Origin: Rhodeus uyekii | Lineage: Eukaryota; Chordata; Actinopteri; Cypriniformes; Acheilognathidae | DNA: 64,000 nt | Direction of reading: 5' to 3' | NCBI GenBank assembly: GCA_037043235.1 | Contig: JAWRVZ010000025.1 | Span: 2,383,501-2,447,500 of the forward strand | In this document: positions 32,018 to 43,544 of the stretch, piece by piece | How the letters are laid out: each line of letters begins with the position of its first letter | How positions within the stretch are numbered: position 1 is the first letter of the stretch | The notes under the pieces: generated by a model | Database searches by the model: none | What the model was told of the DNA's origin: nothing | What the model saw: only the letters and a program-made list of their open reading frames with translations | Program-made: the position numbers and the translations under genes

Positions 32018-33193
32018 AATTGAGTTGTGCCTATGAAGACTGGCACATGTCCCCTCAGTATATAGCATGTTTGTGATGAGGGACAAATTAAAACAAGACA
32101 TTGTCCTTATTGAGAAAAAAAAGATCACCAAATCTAAAGTAACACTGTAAAGCACAATGTATTTGTGTAACTAATAAGTGTAAGTATTTGTAGTTTAAAA
32201 TATTGTGAAACTTTATTACAATTTAAAAGAACTGTTTTCCATTTGAATGTACAGAGGAGTTTGGTTATGTCGACGGCCTCGGGAGTTGAAAAAAGTGTCA
32301 AGATAACCGTTTAGCAAGATAACCAACACCCAATGTGGCGATTTATTTGATGAAGCAATCAGCATACACTGTATATGTTTGCCAACAACAAAAGGCATAT
32401 GTGCACAAACTAACAGCAGAGATTTACTAGTATACAATAAAAAACAATTTTGATTCTCGATACAAATCTTTAATTATATTCTCCAACATTGCAAACACAA
32501 TTTCGCTCAGTGTAAACAGTCATAACATATTCGTGAGGTCATCACGCTGTACTAGATTGCATACTTGTGTTCTGCCTGTCTAATGTGCTTTAATTAAATT
32601 CGGCTTCTTCCCGTCTTTTAATAACCTTCAATCCGTTCTTCAATCTGCAGCTGCACTGAGCAGACCGCGTATCAGAACCAGAAACAGGGATGTGTGTGTG
32701 TGCGCGTGCGAGTTGTGTGGCTGTACTAGAATTCATACTTTCTTGCGTTCTGTCTGTCTAACAAGAATGTCCGCATTTTATCACCAATAAATGGCTTTAA
32801 CCTGCCTTGGAATTCAGGGTTTGACTACCACTCCTTCCTGTATTCTGGGTTGTACAGTTTTGACTGAGACATAAGCAAGCCAGCTAGTTAGCGTTTGTCA
32901 CAGACAGGCGCACACAGTACGTGAATGAGGCTGTGTGAGTCAAACAAATGCAGCGGTTTATATTTGTGCAGTGATTTAATTATTTTTTAGACAAAGGACA
33001 TTTGGTTAGATTTGTCGCTAGACGCTTTTTTGAAAATTTGTGCTAGAGTGGTCTGAAAACTCGCTAAATATAGCGACAAAGGTGCCAAGTTGGCAATACT
33101 GACCGCGATCCAGATGCAACACGAACTCAGCGCACCCTCAGTCATGAGATAACCATGTGAAGTGGCGTTAATGTCCCTCGTTTTTGCTCGAAA

Positions 33194-34232
33194 TAGTGAT
33201 GTGCTTCTCGGTTCGAATCCCTGAAGCGTGTGTCGAGTAATCTGATGAGTGGTTCATGAACCGCGGGTCGATGCGTGTGTTGCTGACGTAAGTGCTGACG
33301 TTTGAAGCCCCGCGTAGCGGGTGTACCACGTGACTGCTTCAGGAAAGGATTCGCTAGGTTTGAGTGCAGCTCGAAGTAAAAGCGGCAGTGAAACACTATG
33401 TATTGTCCCTTGCTTTTTGTGTTTTTGGGTCCCTTTATTGCGCTGTTTTTGGCATTCGATTCGAGCTTCTTTTTTGCGATGGAACCAGCAAGAAAGAGGA
33501 GATTTTCCCTGTTTGGGAGCACTTTGAGTTGTTCTCACCTAAGAATGTAAGGCACCTGCAATTACTATGTAATAGATTCCATTAATGAATAAAATAAAAT
33601 GTGACAACTTTTCTGAATACTTGTAGCTGAAGCATCTGATGTGTTCCAAGGAGCTAAGTTATAATAATAACACCTCAACTATGCTAAGGCACTGAGTCTT
33701 GCATGGCAACGAGGAAACCAACCAGGTTGAACCTGGCTCAGGTATTCCATTTATATTCATAGTCCCACTCTACACTGTATAGTTGTTTTTTTTAACTCTT
33801 GCATATGTAATTCAATTTAGCTGAGAAGGTTGACTTGGCTGAGCACTTTATTATTACATTTCAATACTTTTCAATTCAATAAATTATATTTTTTTTAGAC
33901 TTTGAAAGCCATAGTGGAAAAAATTGTTTTTAAATAAAAATGAATAAACTCTTTATTTTACCTCCTTATTTAAAATTGTCACTTGTTGCATAAGCAAAAA
34001 CAAAACAAAAGTAACACAAAACAATTAATGTTAAAACTCTTCAAATAATATGTTTGTATTCAGAGCATGATTCACATCCCACCATTTTATTGCAAGCACC
34101 AAGCATGTTATACATTTTTCTGTCCACATGATGGGGTAGTCGAGCAAATGAATCATCTTGAAGCCCCTATGTGTGTGAAGCATTTCCCTGCAGGGCTTCA
34201 CTGCTTCATGGGGCTTCATTTTGCCATCACTA
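33194..34232 (+). mobile_element. Non-autonomous hAT element, 8-bp TSD
   Basis: Termini TAGTGATG and CATCACTA are perfect 8-bp inverted repeats. The octamer GCTCGAAA lies on both sides (33186-33193 and 34233-34240), the target-duplication length of hAT elements. It includes the 5' end of a hAT transposase gene and then about 500 bp of AT-rich filler, so the catalytic region is deleted. Confidence 0.9.
33479..33715 (+). pseudogene. hAT transposase BED-finger exons
   Basis: The first exon starts MEPARKRR; after a one-base frameshift it continues PVWEHFELFSPKN. A GT...AG interval of 80 bp (33547-33626) follows, beginning GTAAGG and ending TTGTAG. The reading frame then resumes as LKHLMCSKELSYNNNTSTML and RH, a stop, then VLHGNEE. 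This is a BED zinc finger as in ZBED/hAT transposases, the DNA-binding N-terminus. The first zinc Cys is His here, and a stop interrupts the His pair, so it is inactive. The intron is inferred from the restored frame. Confidence 0.72.
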
Positions 34233-34534
34233 GCTCGAAATACTAGGATTCGGCAACATAACAGAATCGACATAACCCACAATAAAATAATAAGATAAAT
34301 AGGGAGTTTGGCAGTTCCACTTCAAAAACATCTGCATAATAGTATTGGCGATTTAACCGTGACTCGATAAGTGAACTCCACTGTATTTAAAAATGTAATT
34401 TACTCCTTTGTTATCAGATTCATTACTCCAGTTTTCAGTATCACATTATCCTCCAGAAATAAATCTAATATGCTTACCCCGGATTTTGAACAGAAGGATG
34501 TGTGTGCATGCATGTGTTTGTACAACTAGATATA

Positions 34535-35170
34535 CACTGCTAAAAAAAAAAAGAAATGAAACACTTAATTCAAAAAGAAACACACAAAGTCAATTTAACT
34601 TCAAGCATATTAGTCTGTCCAATTAGGAACCATAAGTGATTGTGAATCAGTTTCACCTACTTGCAAATGAAATGAAAGTGACAACAGGTGCACTGGAGAG
34701 TCAACAGCAAGAAAAGTTTATGGCCTTAGACAATTGCATTCTCTTTATTCTTCCTTATTGATTTGTCTTAAGTTTTGGTTTTGTTAGGGCCCTTGTTACT
34801 CAGCAACCCAATCAGATTGTACTGGCAGTCCTGCTCCTTCAGGATGGCGCATACATGTGTTCTGTCACAAAGAGGTTTGGTATGTATCCAAGCACAGTTT
34901 AGCACAGTAAATAGCAGGAGGAAGGCCATTACCCAAAACGAACTGCACTCACAGGGAACTGTACTCACAGTTTAGCACTGTGCAGCTCAAACCCCTTTCT
35001 CTTCATGGATAAGAGCAGCTTCACACTGATCATTTGTAACAGACATGAAAGTCTATAGATGGAAACATTATTCTGTATGCAACATCAACCATCATGACTG
35101 GTTTGGCAATGGGTCAGCAAAAGGTTCACTACTATACAGCTAATAGTTACGTTAAACAAAATGCTCGTGG
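34535..35170 (+). mobile_element. Tc1-like family II relic
   Basis: After TATA, CACTGCTAAAAAAAAAAAG begins the terminus. Inside, VLLLQDGAYMCSVTKRFGM aligns with the N-terminal helix-turn-helix of the copy at 43545-44471 (LLLLQDDKSSCAIARRFGV). HDWFGNGSA near 35095 corresponds to the conserved HDRFGGGS block before the second catalytic Asp. The middle and the C-terminal part are deleted and frames are broken. Confidence 0.72.
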
Positions 35171-35453
35171 ACCCCTGTTAGATGGTAAAGTGTGACACCT
35201 TTTTGGTTGCTTTGTCATTTTTTACGGTCACAGACACACTGTGAAGATTGCTCAGATATATTTTAGTTTCATTTAAACTTCCACATTGAAATTGTGATCT
35301 GCAATTGCAACATTAAAAAATATTTTTTGCTTTATTTAACCCATAACACTTAGTAAACACACAAGCTAGAAATGTAGATGGAAAAAGATCAGCACAAATG
35401 TAGAAACAGCCAAATTAATCATCAGAAAGAAAAAAAAATAGTCAGACACCCTC

Positions 35454-35840
35454 TGTAACAGTCTTGGAAACGTGTATGATGTGGAGAGGGAAATGAGGAG
35501 AACAGCTTTCCGAATGAAACTAAACTTTATTTAAACACCGAAAACAGCACACTTGTGCATAAACAAACAAAAATTCAGAATGACTTGGAAAAACCTGAAA
35601 ACAACAAGTAATAACATGAAGACACAGCATCCACACACAGAGCAACATCCACTGACATCAACATAGAAACGTCAACAACCAACAAAGACATGGGACCACA
35701 GGAGGGTATAAAAAACAAACACGGAATGGGAAACAGCTGACAAGACTTGGGATAAGTGATTAGACACTGACAGGTGCGTGAAGGACATGGAAGATACATA
35801 GAAGGGACCCGGATGTGAACAACGAGACAAGACCATGACA
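35454..35840 (-). mobile_element. Solo LTR, 387 bp, TSD CCCTC
   Basis: Starts TGTAACAGTCTTGGAAACG and ends GACAAGACCATGACA, with perfect 5-bp repeats CCCTC (35449-35453, 35841-35845). On the minus strand a TATA-like TTTTATACCC and a later AATAAA give the LTR's polarity. Related to the LTRs at 37109-37419 and 57.6 kb. Confidence 0.85.
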
Positions 35841-35845
35841 CCCTC

Positions 35846-37103
35846 ACCCTCAGACTAAATATGATAACCATGATGCAACTGTCCAGGCCAGGCTTCAGTC
35901 TTTAATGAACAACCCGCCATCCATACTAAGGCCTCTTTAGAACTCACTTTAGAAGGAAATAAACTTTTTTTCTTCTTCTTCAAAAGAACAGTTATCAGTA
36001 ACGCATTTAGGCATAGATATTACACCCAGATTTGCACACAGTTTAAACTGACAATTTGATTGTAAGATATGAGTTTAAAGACCTTGAAAGAGACATAATA
36101 AAAATGGTGCATAATAATTATTTAAAAGGTGAAAAGCAAACTAGCTATGATCAAGGAGGTGTAATGCTTCCTCACATCTCAGTTCCTTCTCATTGGGATG
36201 AAACCAAAGAAAGTATAGTTGTCTGATCTTGAAAAAGGGGGTATCATCCATCAAAGCCTTTTCTTTTCAACTTAAAAACAACAGGGGCTTTTAATGAGGT
36301 TCTAAAAAGACACAGACACCAGAAATAAATAAAGCAGTTTCTCATCTATCCTGGGGCCATAGACTAATCCAGTCCCTCCTCTTGCCTAGTAGCTCATATA
36401 ATGACTATAGTGACTCTCTCATATTCATTCCAGTCCTTTCTAACGACTTTGAAATGTCACTGCCTCAACCTTCTGTAACTCACCTTGTCTGGTGTGTGAA
36501 CTCTGGTTTTACAGTTATGAAGTGATTATGAGTCCAAAGAGAGGCTGTGTGCTCATGATGAGCTCACCACTTGAAATGTTCGCTCCAATCTTTCTCTCAT
36601 GCTGCTAAGTGCTGGTGTGGCGTAACAACATATGTTCAAAAGGTTAATGATCTTTAAAAAAACTTCTTAGATACAATCACACAGCAGCTATCTCTAGATT
36701 ATTCTATTCCCTTTTGAAATGTAACTTCAAAACGGGGTCTGGAATTGATGTTATGGTCAACGCCGGTATCTGAACACAAATACCAAACATGCCAATCTAT
36801 TGGTCAACGGCAGTCTATAATGTCACAGGCAGAATGCCCACAAGTATAAAAGGGTGCCTGCAAAATATGTCATTAACTTTTCTGTCTTCAGCAGTCATTT
36901 GTTTTGAGTGCACGGACAGCTAAATTGCGAGTTGATCTAAGAGTTTTTGTCAGGGTGTAGGTAATTGCTCACAGAGGCTATGTGCACACTAGTTCACAGT
37001 AAGGAAGCTTTGATTTTTTTTTGTCTTTTCGATGGGTGAGGGACAATCGCTTGTCTCGCAAGTCTGGTCCTGCTGCTGCTGCTGCTGCTGAGGCAGCATG
37101 GCA
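35846..37103. other. Mostly unassigned DNA
   Basis: 36720-36990 has a TATAAAAG box near 36846 followed by TCTGTCTTCAGCAGTCATT and may be a DIRS terminal or promoter relic (weak). Otherwise nothing was recognised. Confidence 0.35.
37071..37090. repeat. (CTG)n, about 6-7 units
   Basis: Pure TGC/CTG run just outside the solo LTR that follows. Confidence 0.9.
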
Positions 37104-37108
37104 GCTAC

Positions 37109-37419
37109 TGTAACGAGAAACGACGAGGGCGAGGAAAGGGATCTTTATAAAGAAACCGAAAACAGCACAACTCTTGTGCAAAAACAAATGGAAACTCGGA
37201 ATAACTTGGGTTATTCCCAGAACGAGAAATACACACTAGACACCAAGGCATGGGAAAATGAACAATCGACAAAGACCAGGGAGAACATGAGTGTTTAAGT
37301 ACACAGGATAATGGGTAACACATGATGAGACTAACAACAGGGAGTGGTAAACAAGACGAAAACACAGTGGATCACACAGAAGTTAACAAGAAGTGACAAG
37401 ACATGACATAACTGTGACA
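37109..37419 (-). mobile_element. Solo LTR, 311 bp, TSD GCTAC
   Basis: Starts TGTAACGAGAAACGACG and ends CATAACTGTGACA, with exact GCTAC on both sides (37104-37108 and 37420-37424). An open frame that starts just to the left (37098-37298) lies within LTR sequence and is not a gene. Confidence 0.88.
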
Positions 37420-37424
37420 GCTAC

Positions 37425-38508
37425 TCTCCTGGGGGTCGCAAATTGAGTTGGCTGGGGAATTCTGGCAGGTAGTGAATTTTGTCATATATATATATTTTTT
37501 TTTTTTAAATATAAAATTGGTGATTTGTTCCCCAAAGCGTGAACTAGAACTCATCAACTTCGAAAGGAAATGTCTCCATTTACAAATGTAAGACCGGTTC
37601 CCACAGAAGGGAACGGAATGAAATGCAGCATCTCATTGCCATTCATTGGGTTGCAGAAATATCTCCTTCAGATAAAGAGAGCCTTAATATCAGTTACATA
37701 TTTCATTGCATAAAGCTTAACAGATCGTTTCAAATACTTAGAAAGAAATGTAGTTCACCATATGATACATAAATATTCATTTTAATTAAGTGAAATGGGT
37801 TATATGGTAAAATATATTATCTTTTTTTTTGTGCATGATACCACAATTGTTTGATTAATATGAATGAATAATAGCAAATAAAAGCCTTTAATACCTTCTT
37901 TACCACACAGATCTAATATAATGTTACACACATTTTATACATTAATTTTTTTCACCATACAGTTAACCAAACATTCACTTTAGACACAACAAATAATATT
38001 TGTGTGAATACTTGCTAAGATAGATCATTTGAAATACAGTAATTCTGTGTAAAAGTGTATGATAGGATCTCAGGCTGTCTGAGAGTCTTTGTGCACACGC
38101 TCAGCATGTTTTGTTCAAATCAGTTTGAAAATCACATCCCACTGGTTTAGAAATCATATAATTGAGGATTCACAATGAATATTCACAAAGTTGGAATGCT
38201 GCACTTTACAATTATACCAAACTTTTGCCAAGGGAAAGCAAGAAGCGATTGGAGAGCAAAACTGCATTTTTCATGGACAAGGGAAAGATACTCCACTGAG
38301 TTTATTAAGCATTTCAAATTATCCGAATAGCAATTGAACATCAAAAAGTATTTTTTGCACGTTTTCTGAGAGATGTAAAAACCTAAAATGTTACATTTAT
38401 CATTTGTTTTGGCTCATAATTATCCTGTTCGCACGCCAACTCATTTTGCCAGCACGAAACACACACATACACACTCAACTGAAAAAGACCATTTCACTAA
38501 TGTTAATA
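37425..38508. other. Mostly unassigned DNA
   Basis: 37590-37680 (GGTTCCCACAGAAGGGAAC, then ATGCAGCATCTCATTGCC) resembles DIRS-type terminal sequence. The rest is AT-rich without features. Confidence 0.4.
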
Positions 38509-39593
38509 CAGTGGAGTTCACTTATCTCGAGTCACGGTTATCTCGCCAATCCTATTTTGTTGACGTTTTTGAAGTGGAACCACCAAATTCCCTATTTATC
38601 TTAGCATTTTCTTGTTGGGTTATGTCGATTCTTTTGTTGCCGAAATCTAATCTCTCGAGCACAAAAGGTGGACTAATTCATCACTTAAAATGGGTTATCT
38701 CGATTCCGTGACTCGAGCGTACCTAGTGCACTGTGCAGGTGCTGAGTTTGCCTTGCCTCATGGTCTGCTCTCTCCAATGATGTTTTTTCTTTTCACTGTC
38801 GTTGATCTTGTCTGAGAGATAACACGCTGTAGCTATTTTTTTTTTCTATGTCAGGAGGTGTTAAGAGAAAACTAAACACCTCACTTGTTGTTAGCAAACA
38901 TATACACAGTACAGTGTATGTCAATTTTTTTTTAGATGAATACCGATCGCTTCATCAAACAAATCACGGCAACATTGTGTAAAAACACACCAAAACACGA
39001 ACATGTACATATTCATTTAATAACTAACATCATGTACATCAATACATTTTCATTTTTTTTCTTGCAAGGGTTGTTGTCTTTGGCGCTTGCATTATCACTC
39101 TGACAGCTGGCGCTGATAGGCTGTCTGACCTGTCAATCATGTAAGACGTGATTGGCTGTGCTGCCATGAGGGCAGGCTCATCTCATCTCATCTGAAACGC
39201 TTCTTAAAGGGATGAGCTGCTGCACAGATGGAGAGACTGCTTTTTCTTTTTTTTCTGATTCTGACTTGTGTTTGTTTTCTCATTGTGTGAATTTCAGTCA
39301 ATTTGTGTACTGAGCCTGAACAGATGTAGATAATTGACGTCTTGCGAGCAACATTTGAAATTCGAAATGTGATCTTACACAAAAAAGTTCATCAATCTAT
39401 GGGTGTGATTTATGCCAATTACTTTTTACACAAAACCCAAAACCCACTGGCTATATGAGTGTGCGGATTATCTGCGTCTATGTGTTATATGTGGGAAAAT
39501 CGGTAATATATGTTATATGGGTTATCTCAATCATCGGTTATCTCAATGCTTTTTTGCAACGCCTGAGGCCGTCGACATAACCAAACTCCTCTG
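38509..39593 (+). mobile_element. Complete non-autonomous pogo/Tigger-like element, 1085 bp
   Basis: TA on both sides; termini CAGTGGAGTTCACTTATCTC and (complement of the right end) CAGAGGAGTTTGGTTATGTC share the first ten bases but one, then diverge to partial matches. TA target sites and CAG termini are standard for pogo/Tigger elements. The interior has the 'gctgataggctgtctgacc' segment (about 39105) that is tandemly expanded at 46008-46290. No transposase reading frame. Confidence 0.88.
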
Positions 39594-39808
39594 TATAATA
39601 AGTCTAAAAAGACTTTAGATAAAAGGTTTATGTTAACAAAATTGTAAAAATAAGGAGGGTGGATGGATGGATGGACAGAGAGAGATCGACAAGCTTATTT
39701 TAAATGTTCAAATTAAACAGGTTTAAATAAAAATTGCTGCAGATTGTGGACTTCTTAGAAATACAAGAGAAGCTGAAGAGATGGATGCTGAGTAGTGTCT
39801 GCATCGTG

Positions 39809-40348
39809 TGTCAGGGTTGAAGGGAATACGAGGTGGAAGCAGAGGAATAGGATTTATTTAAAATGAAAATAAAACAAAAAAATACAATCAAAACCTCCCA
39901 GACTTGACTCGAAAATAGGACAAAAATCTGGCACAGGACAGCAAATGCAGGGAGAATAAATTGGAAACCAACTAGGCTGGAAATGAGGGAGGACAGGTGG
40001 GGCAAATTAACTAATAATAAGGTAACAGCACAATTTTAAGAGCAGACTCACACAATAGACAGGAGAACACATGGCACAAGAAACACACGTGTCATAAGCC
40101 ATGTGTTCAAACAAAACATAACAAGATGAAAGCATGCAGCCAATGTAAATATGACACAACAACACATGCGAACAGGTGAGCGTGCGGCCCGAGCAAACTC
40201 AAAACCAAAACACTCACAGAACAAGATAGAGTGCATGAGCGAATACTTATGCGCTCACAACAGAATACAAACACTCCGAGCATGAATGTCCAAATCCTGA
40301 CAGTATAAAAAAAAGAGCAAACTAGACTGAGGTGACAGAACCCTGACA
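39809..40348 (-). mobile_element. Probable solo LTR, 540 bp
   Basis: TGTCAGGGTT and AACCCTGACA are perfect terminal inverted repeats; flanks TCGTG and TCGTT match at four of five bases. The minus strand gives the T/G-rich polarity of the relatives at 12.0 and 56.3 kb. Confidence 0.72.
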
Positions 40349-41949
40349 TCGTTATGTGAACAGTCAGAGGAGAAGACAGAGGAGAGTGGTGTCCAGCTGG
40401 CTTTGCTTCCTCGACTGATCAACAGGAGGGGAAAGAGAATTAGGAAAATCTGAGGCAGTGCTGATGAAGAAAACAAAGATCAATTTCCCAAACTTAGTGT
40501 AGGGGAAATTGTGGCACAATAGAGCATTTCAGTGTTGCCTTTTGTCTGGCCAATTCATCACATTCTAGAGCACCAACAAAACAGCTTTACTATATGTATA
40601 CATCGAACGTCAGTTCAACAAGCTCAGGTTTCCTGGGCTGTCACATACTGCCATGATTAATAGAAGCTATAAGCTTCAGTTTTCTGAAAAAAAAAAAGTC
40701 AAGCTGAGCGCTAATAAAACAAGTAAAACAAGTTTTTCTTTTTTTTTCTTTTTTTTTTGATTTGTATGTCGCTTTAGGCCATTTCAGAATATTTTTTGTC
40801 CACATTTTGGCATCATAAATATGCTGATTCATAATCACAGCAAATATGATAAATAGTTTTTTTTAATTATTTGAAAATACAGATACATTTTCTATATATT
40901 TTATATGAAACTATATATAAATTGTAGTTTAAAAAAATATGCTGATAAACTTTTGTTTTACAATTTTACTGATTTGTTTTTCATCTTAAACATTCTGACT
41001 GGAAAAATTAAATGAATAATATAAACTCTCTATCTATCTGATATTCTTGAACATAGTTCAATTTATTTTGTTTTGTTTACTAGCCACCATGGAAATTAAA
41101 ATATAACTTATTGTGCTCATTATAACTGATTGTGACCTTGTAAAGGGGTTCAGTGGGTTTACAAAACCAAAGATCAGACACCTTTATTCTATTTCAGGAT
41201 TTAGATTCAAATGCATTAATTCCATGTTTCCAAGGTGACAGTTCCTCACACTGATGTTGGGCTGCATTCTTGTTTCACGTGTTAGAACTTAGGCAAGGCT
41301 GGATAGTGTGGCATCTCTGGATTTTATGTAAAATAATGAGCCCCATGTTTGCGATAATACGGGCACCGCCATGCTGCTGAAAATCCAAATGAGACCTTTT
41401 GCACTAGAAGTTCTTGCATCATGATTGCTATGAATATTTGTAGGCTGTTGAATTTTATAAATTTGCCAACCACTTCTTCAGAACCAGTAAATTTTAATTC
41501 CCATATTATTTCTTATAAATTGTAATCTATAAGATCTTGAAGTTATTCAGGGTACATCCACCACAGACAATTTTTGAATGATCACATTTTTTATCTTTAG
41601 CTTTTAAATTAAATACACTACAATTATGATTAAAATTCAGTTATATTTAATTCAGTTACATTATTAACTAAATGATTTGGGGGGGGGGGGGGTAATTCCA
41701 TAGTTATTGAGCAAAAAACACTGACCAACAGTTTTAAACTGTTTAGAATAAAAACGAGGATGCAAAAATACAATACTCTGGGACTTCCCAATATTTTTTC
41801 TATAACAAGAACAAAATTGTGACAGCAGTCAATGGAAACCAAAATGCTCAACACACTGAGGTCTGTCTTAAACAAATAATCTAAAGTTACATGTTGATCC
41901 AAATTGCATTAAGTTCATCACAGCAACTCATCAAGTTATTCAGCAGTGT
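40349..41949. other. Unassigned AT-rich DNA
   Basis: T-runs near 40738-40760 and a G run at 41679-41692. No gene was recognised. Confidence 0.5.
41679..41692. repeat. G homopolymer, 14 bp
   Basis: Uninterrupted run of G, preceded by TTT. Confidence 0.95.
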
Positions 41950-42460
41950 GTGCCCATGTTATGAATATGAGCTCCGCACTCCCCTCTCTGGCCACCAGAG
42001 TGAGCTCACATATATACTGACGCACACACTACATTTCCTAGAAACCCACACATTGGACTGATTGTCACACCAGCTGGACACCATTACATGAGCAATAAAA
42101 GACTCACATGCATGCACACACATTGCGAGGTCTCGATTTACTATGGTTATCATTCTTAGCGTTTACATCCATGTCTGGTTTCCTGTTGCTGATTCTGCTG
42201 TTACCCATGTTTGATTCTGTTCTGCCTGCCATGACCTGTGCCTGGATTATCGCTTGTGAATGTTATCTGCCCGCCTTGATTTTCCTGCCTGGATTATCGT
42301 ACCTGATTCTGTCTGCCTGCCTTTCTGACTCTTGCCTGGATTATCGATTACGTATGCTCTCTGTTTGCCCTGACCTTCTGCCAGTACGTTTTGTTGTGGC
42401 AATTCTCAGGATAGATCCGAACTCCTCCCCTTCACATAATTTCAGAAACCTTATAGGATA
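41950..42460 (+). repeat. Dispersed-repeat-like block with GCCTGGATTATCG iterations
   Basis: The word CCTGGATTATCG occurs three times (about 42241, 42288 and 42335) among TCTGCCTGCC words. This style is common in fish LTR or leader sequence. The 117-residue hydrophobic frame across it (42108-42461) is explained by this composition. Family not identified. Confidence 0.4.
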
Positions 42461-43544
42461 ACGGCAGTTTACTGGTCAATTGTCGTGCGATGCATTTCTG
42501 GATGACAGACAGTATAAATAGCATAAGCAATTGCGTCAGAATCATGACTGAACACTGCACAGTTGGTCAAGCGGCAAACAAGGTGGTTAACACAATGTCT
42601 TGTTCCTGTCTCTCAGGGAACAGGAGATTCCTTTCAAGGGCGAGAATGAGACATTGCATTGAAATGCATTTGGGAACGGTATCCAATTCTGCCGCAAGAG
42701 AGACGCAGAATAACCTGAAAACACAGGGAAACCATACACCAATCAAAGCAAAGAGGCACACGGCACAATCAATTGCGAGGCCACCAAATGTGCTCACTAG
42801 TGAAAGGTGCAGTTAAACCAATGAAATCAGTCTCTGAAGCCTACCAAAATTTGCATATCAGAAAGCCTGAAAAATAGGTGTTGGTTAGTTAACTTAGATC
42901 TGTGATGGGCTTTGTTAATATTCATGATGCTACATGTCTGTTCACATACATGGTTTGAGCCAAACAACATCAGCATCTTCTGTGCTGATTCTGTAAATTA
43001 GCCGTTAATCTCTGACCGTAGCTGCCCATTCTTGTGTACATGGATTCTAGCGTTTGCCCATGTTTTGTGGCAAAATGATGGCTGATGTTCTATTCTTTAA
43101 AAACCGCTACAGTTTCTTGGCTTATCAGACATACAGCCCTTTATCGGACTTCAGCGAAAAAAATATTTGCTGTCCACTCTTTTTAAACACTACAACACAG
43201 GTTGCCCACTGTATACTTTTCTTTTCTTCAGCTGCTCATATTTTCTGAAGTTTAAAGTGAAAAGTGCTAAGCAAAAAAGTAAATTAGAAAGTAACACGTC
43301 ACACTCAAACAAAGGTCAATGTCTTTGGAGTACGCCATCTGTTAGGGAAGTATGGACATTACAGGGAAAGGTAAAAGGAGGTTTAATTTAATAGTATAAC
43401 TTGAACAAAGTCGACAGGCCGGATTAAAAAGCCCAACTTAGCCAAAAATATATGGCCTGCGGGTCGTAGTTTTTCCATGTCTGTCCTAGAGGTTCTCAAT
43501 TTGAATCATGTCTGAGGAATATTTCCATCTAAAAACTTCCTACA
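42461..43544. other. Unassigned DNA
   Basis: Only a possible hAT terminus near 43445-43485 (GGCCTGCGGGTCGTAG). Confidence 0.4.

Larger units (their letters stand above)
29764..32251. other. Unassigned DNA with two microsatellites
   Basis: (TA)n at 31371-31402 and (AC)n at 31982-32014. No gene was recognised. Confidence 0.5.
32252..34383 (-). mobile_element. Complete pogo/Tigger-like element with nested hAT
   Basis: Flanked by TA on both sides; it starts CAGAGGAGTTTGGTTATGTC and ends GATAAGTGAACTCCACTG, the two family termini. A 1039-bp hAT element (33194-34232) plus its 8-bp target duplication sits inside. Removing these 1047 bp leaves 1085 bp, exactly the length of the 38509-39593 copy, although the middles of the two copies are not identical. 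It is non-coding and must have been moved by a transposase encoded elsewhere. Confidence 0.85.

Noticed and set aside
37098..37298. 66-residue frame starting near the CTG repeat
   Set aside because: Nearly all of it is inside a solo LTR with a perfect target-site duplication.
42108..42461. 117-residue hydrophobic frame
   Set aside because: Composed of repeated CCTGGATTATCG and TCTGCCTGCC words; no family motif and no conservation evidence.
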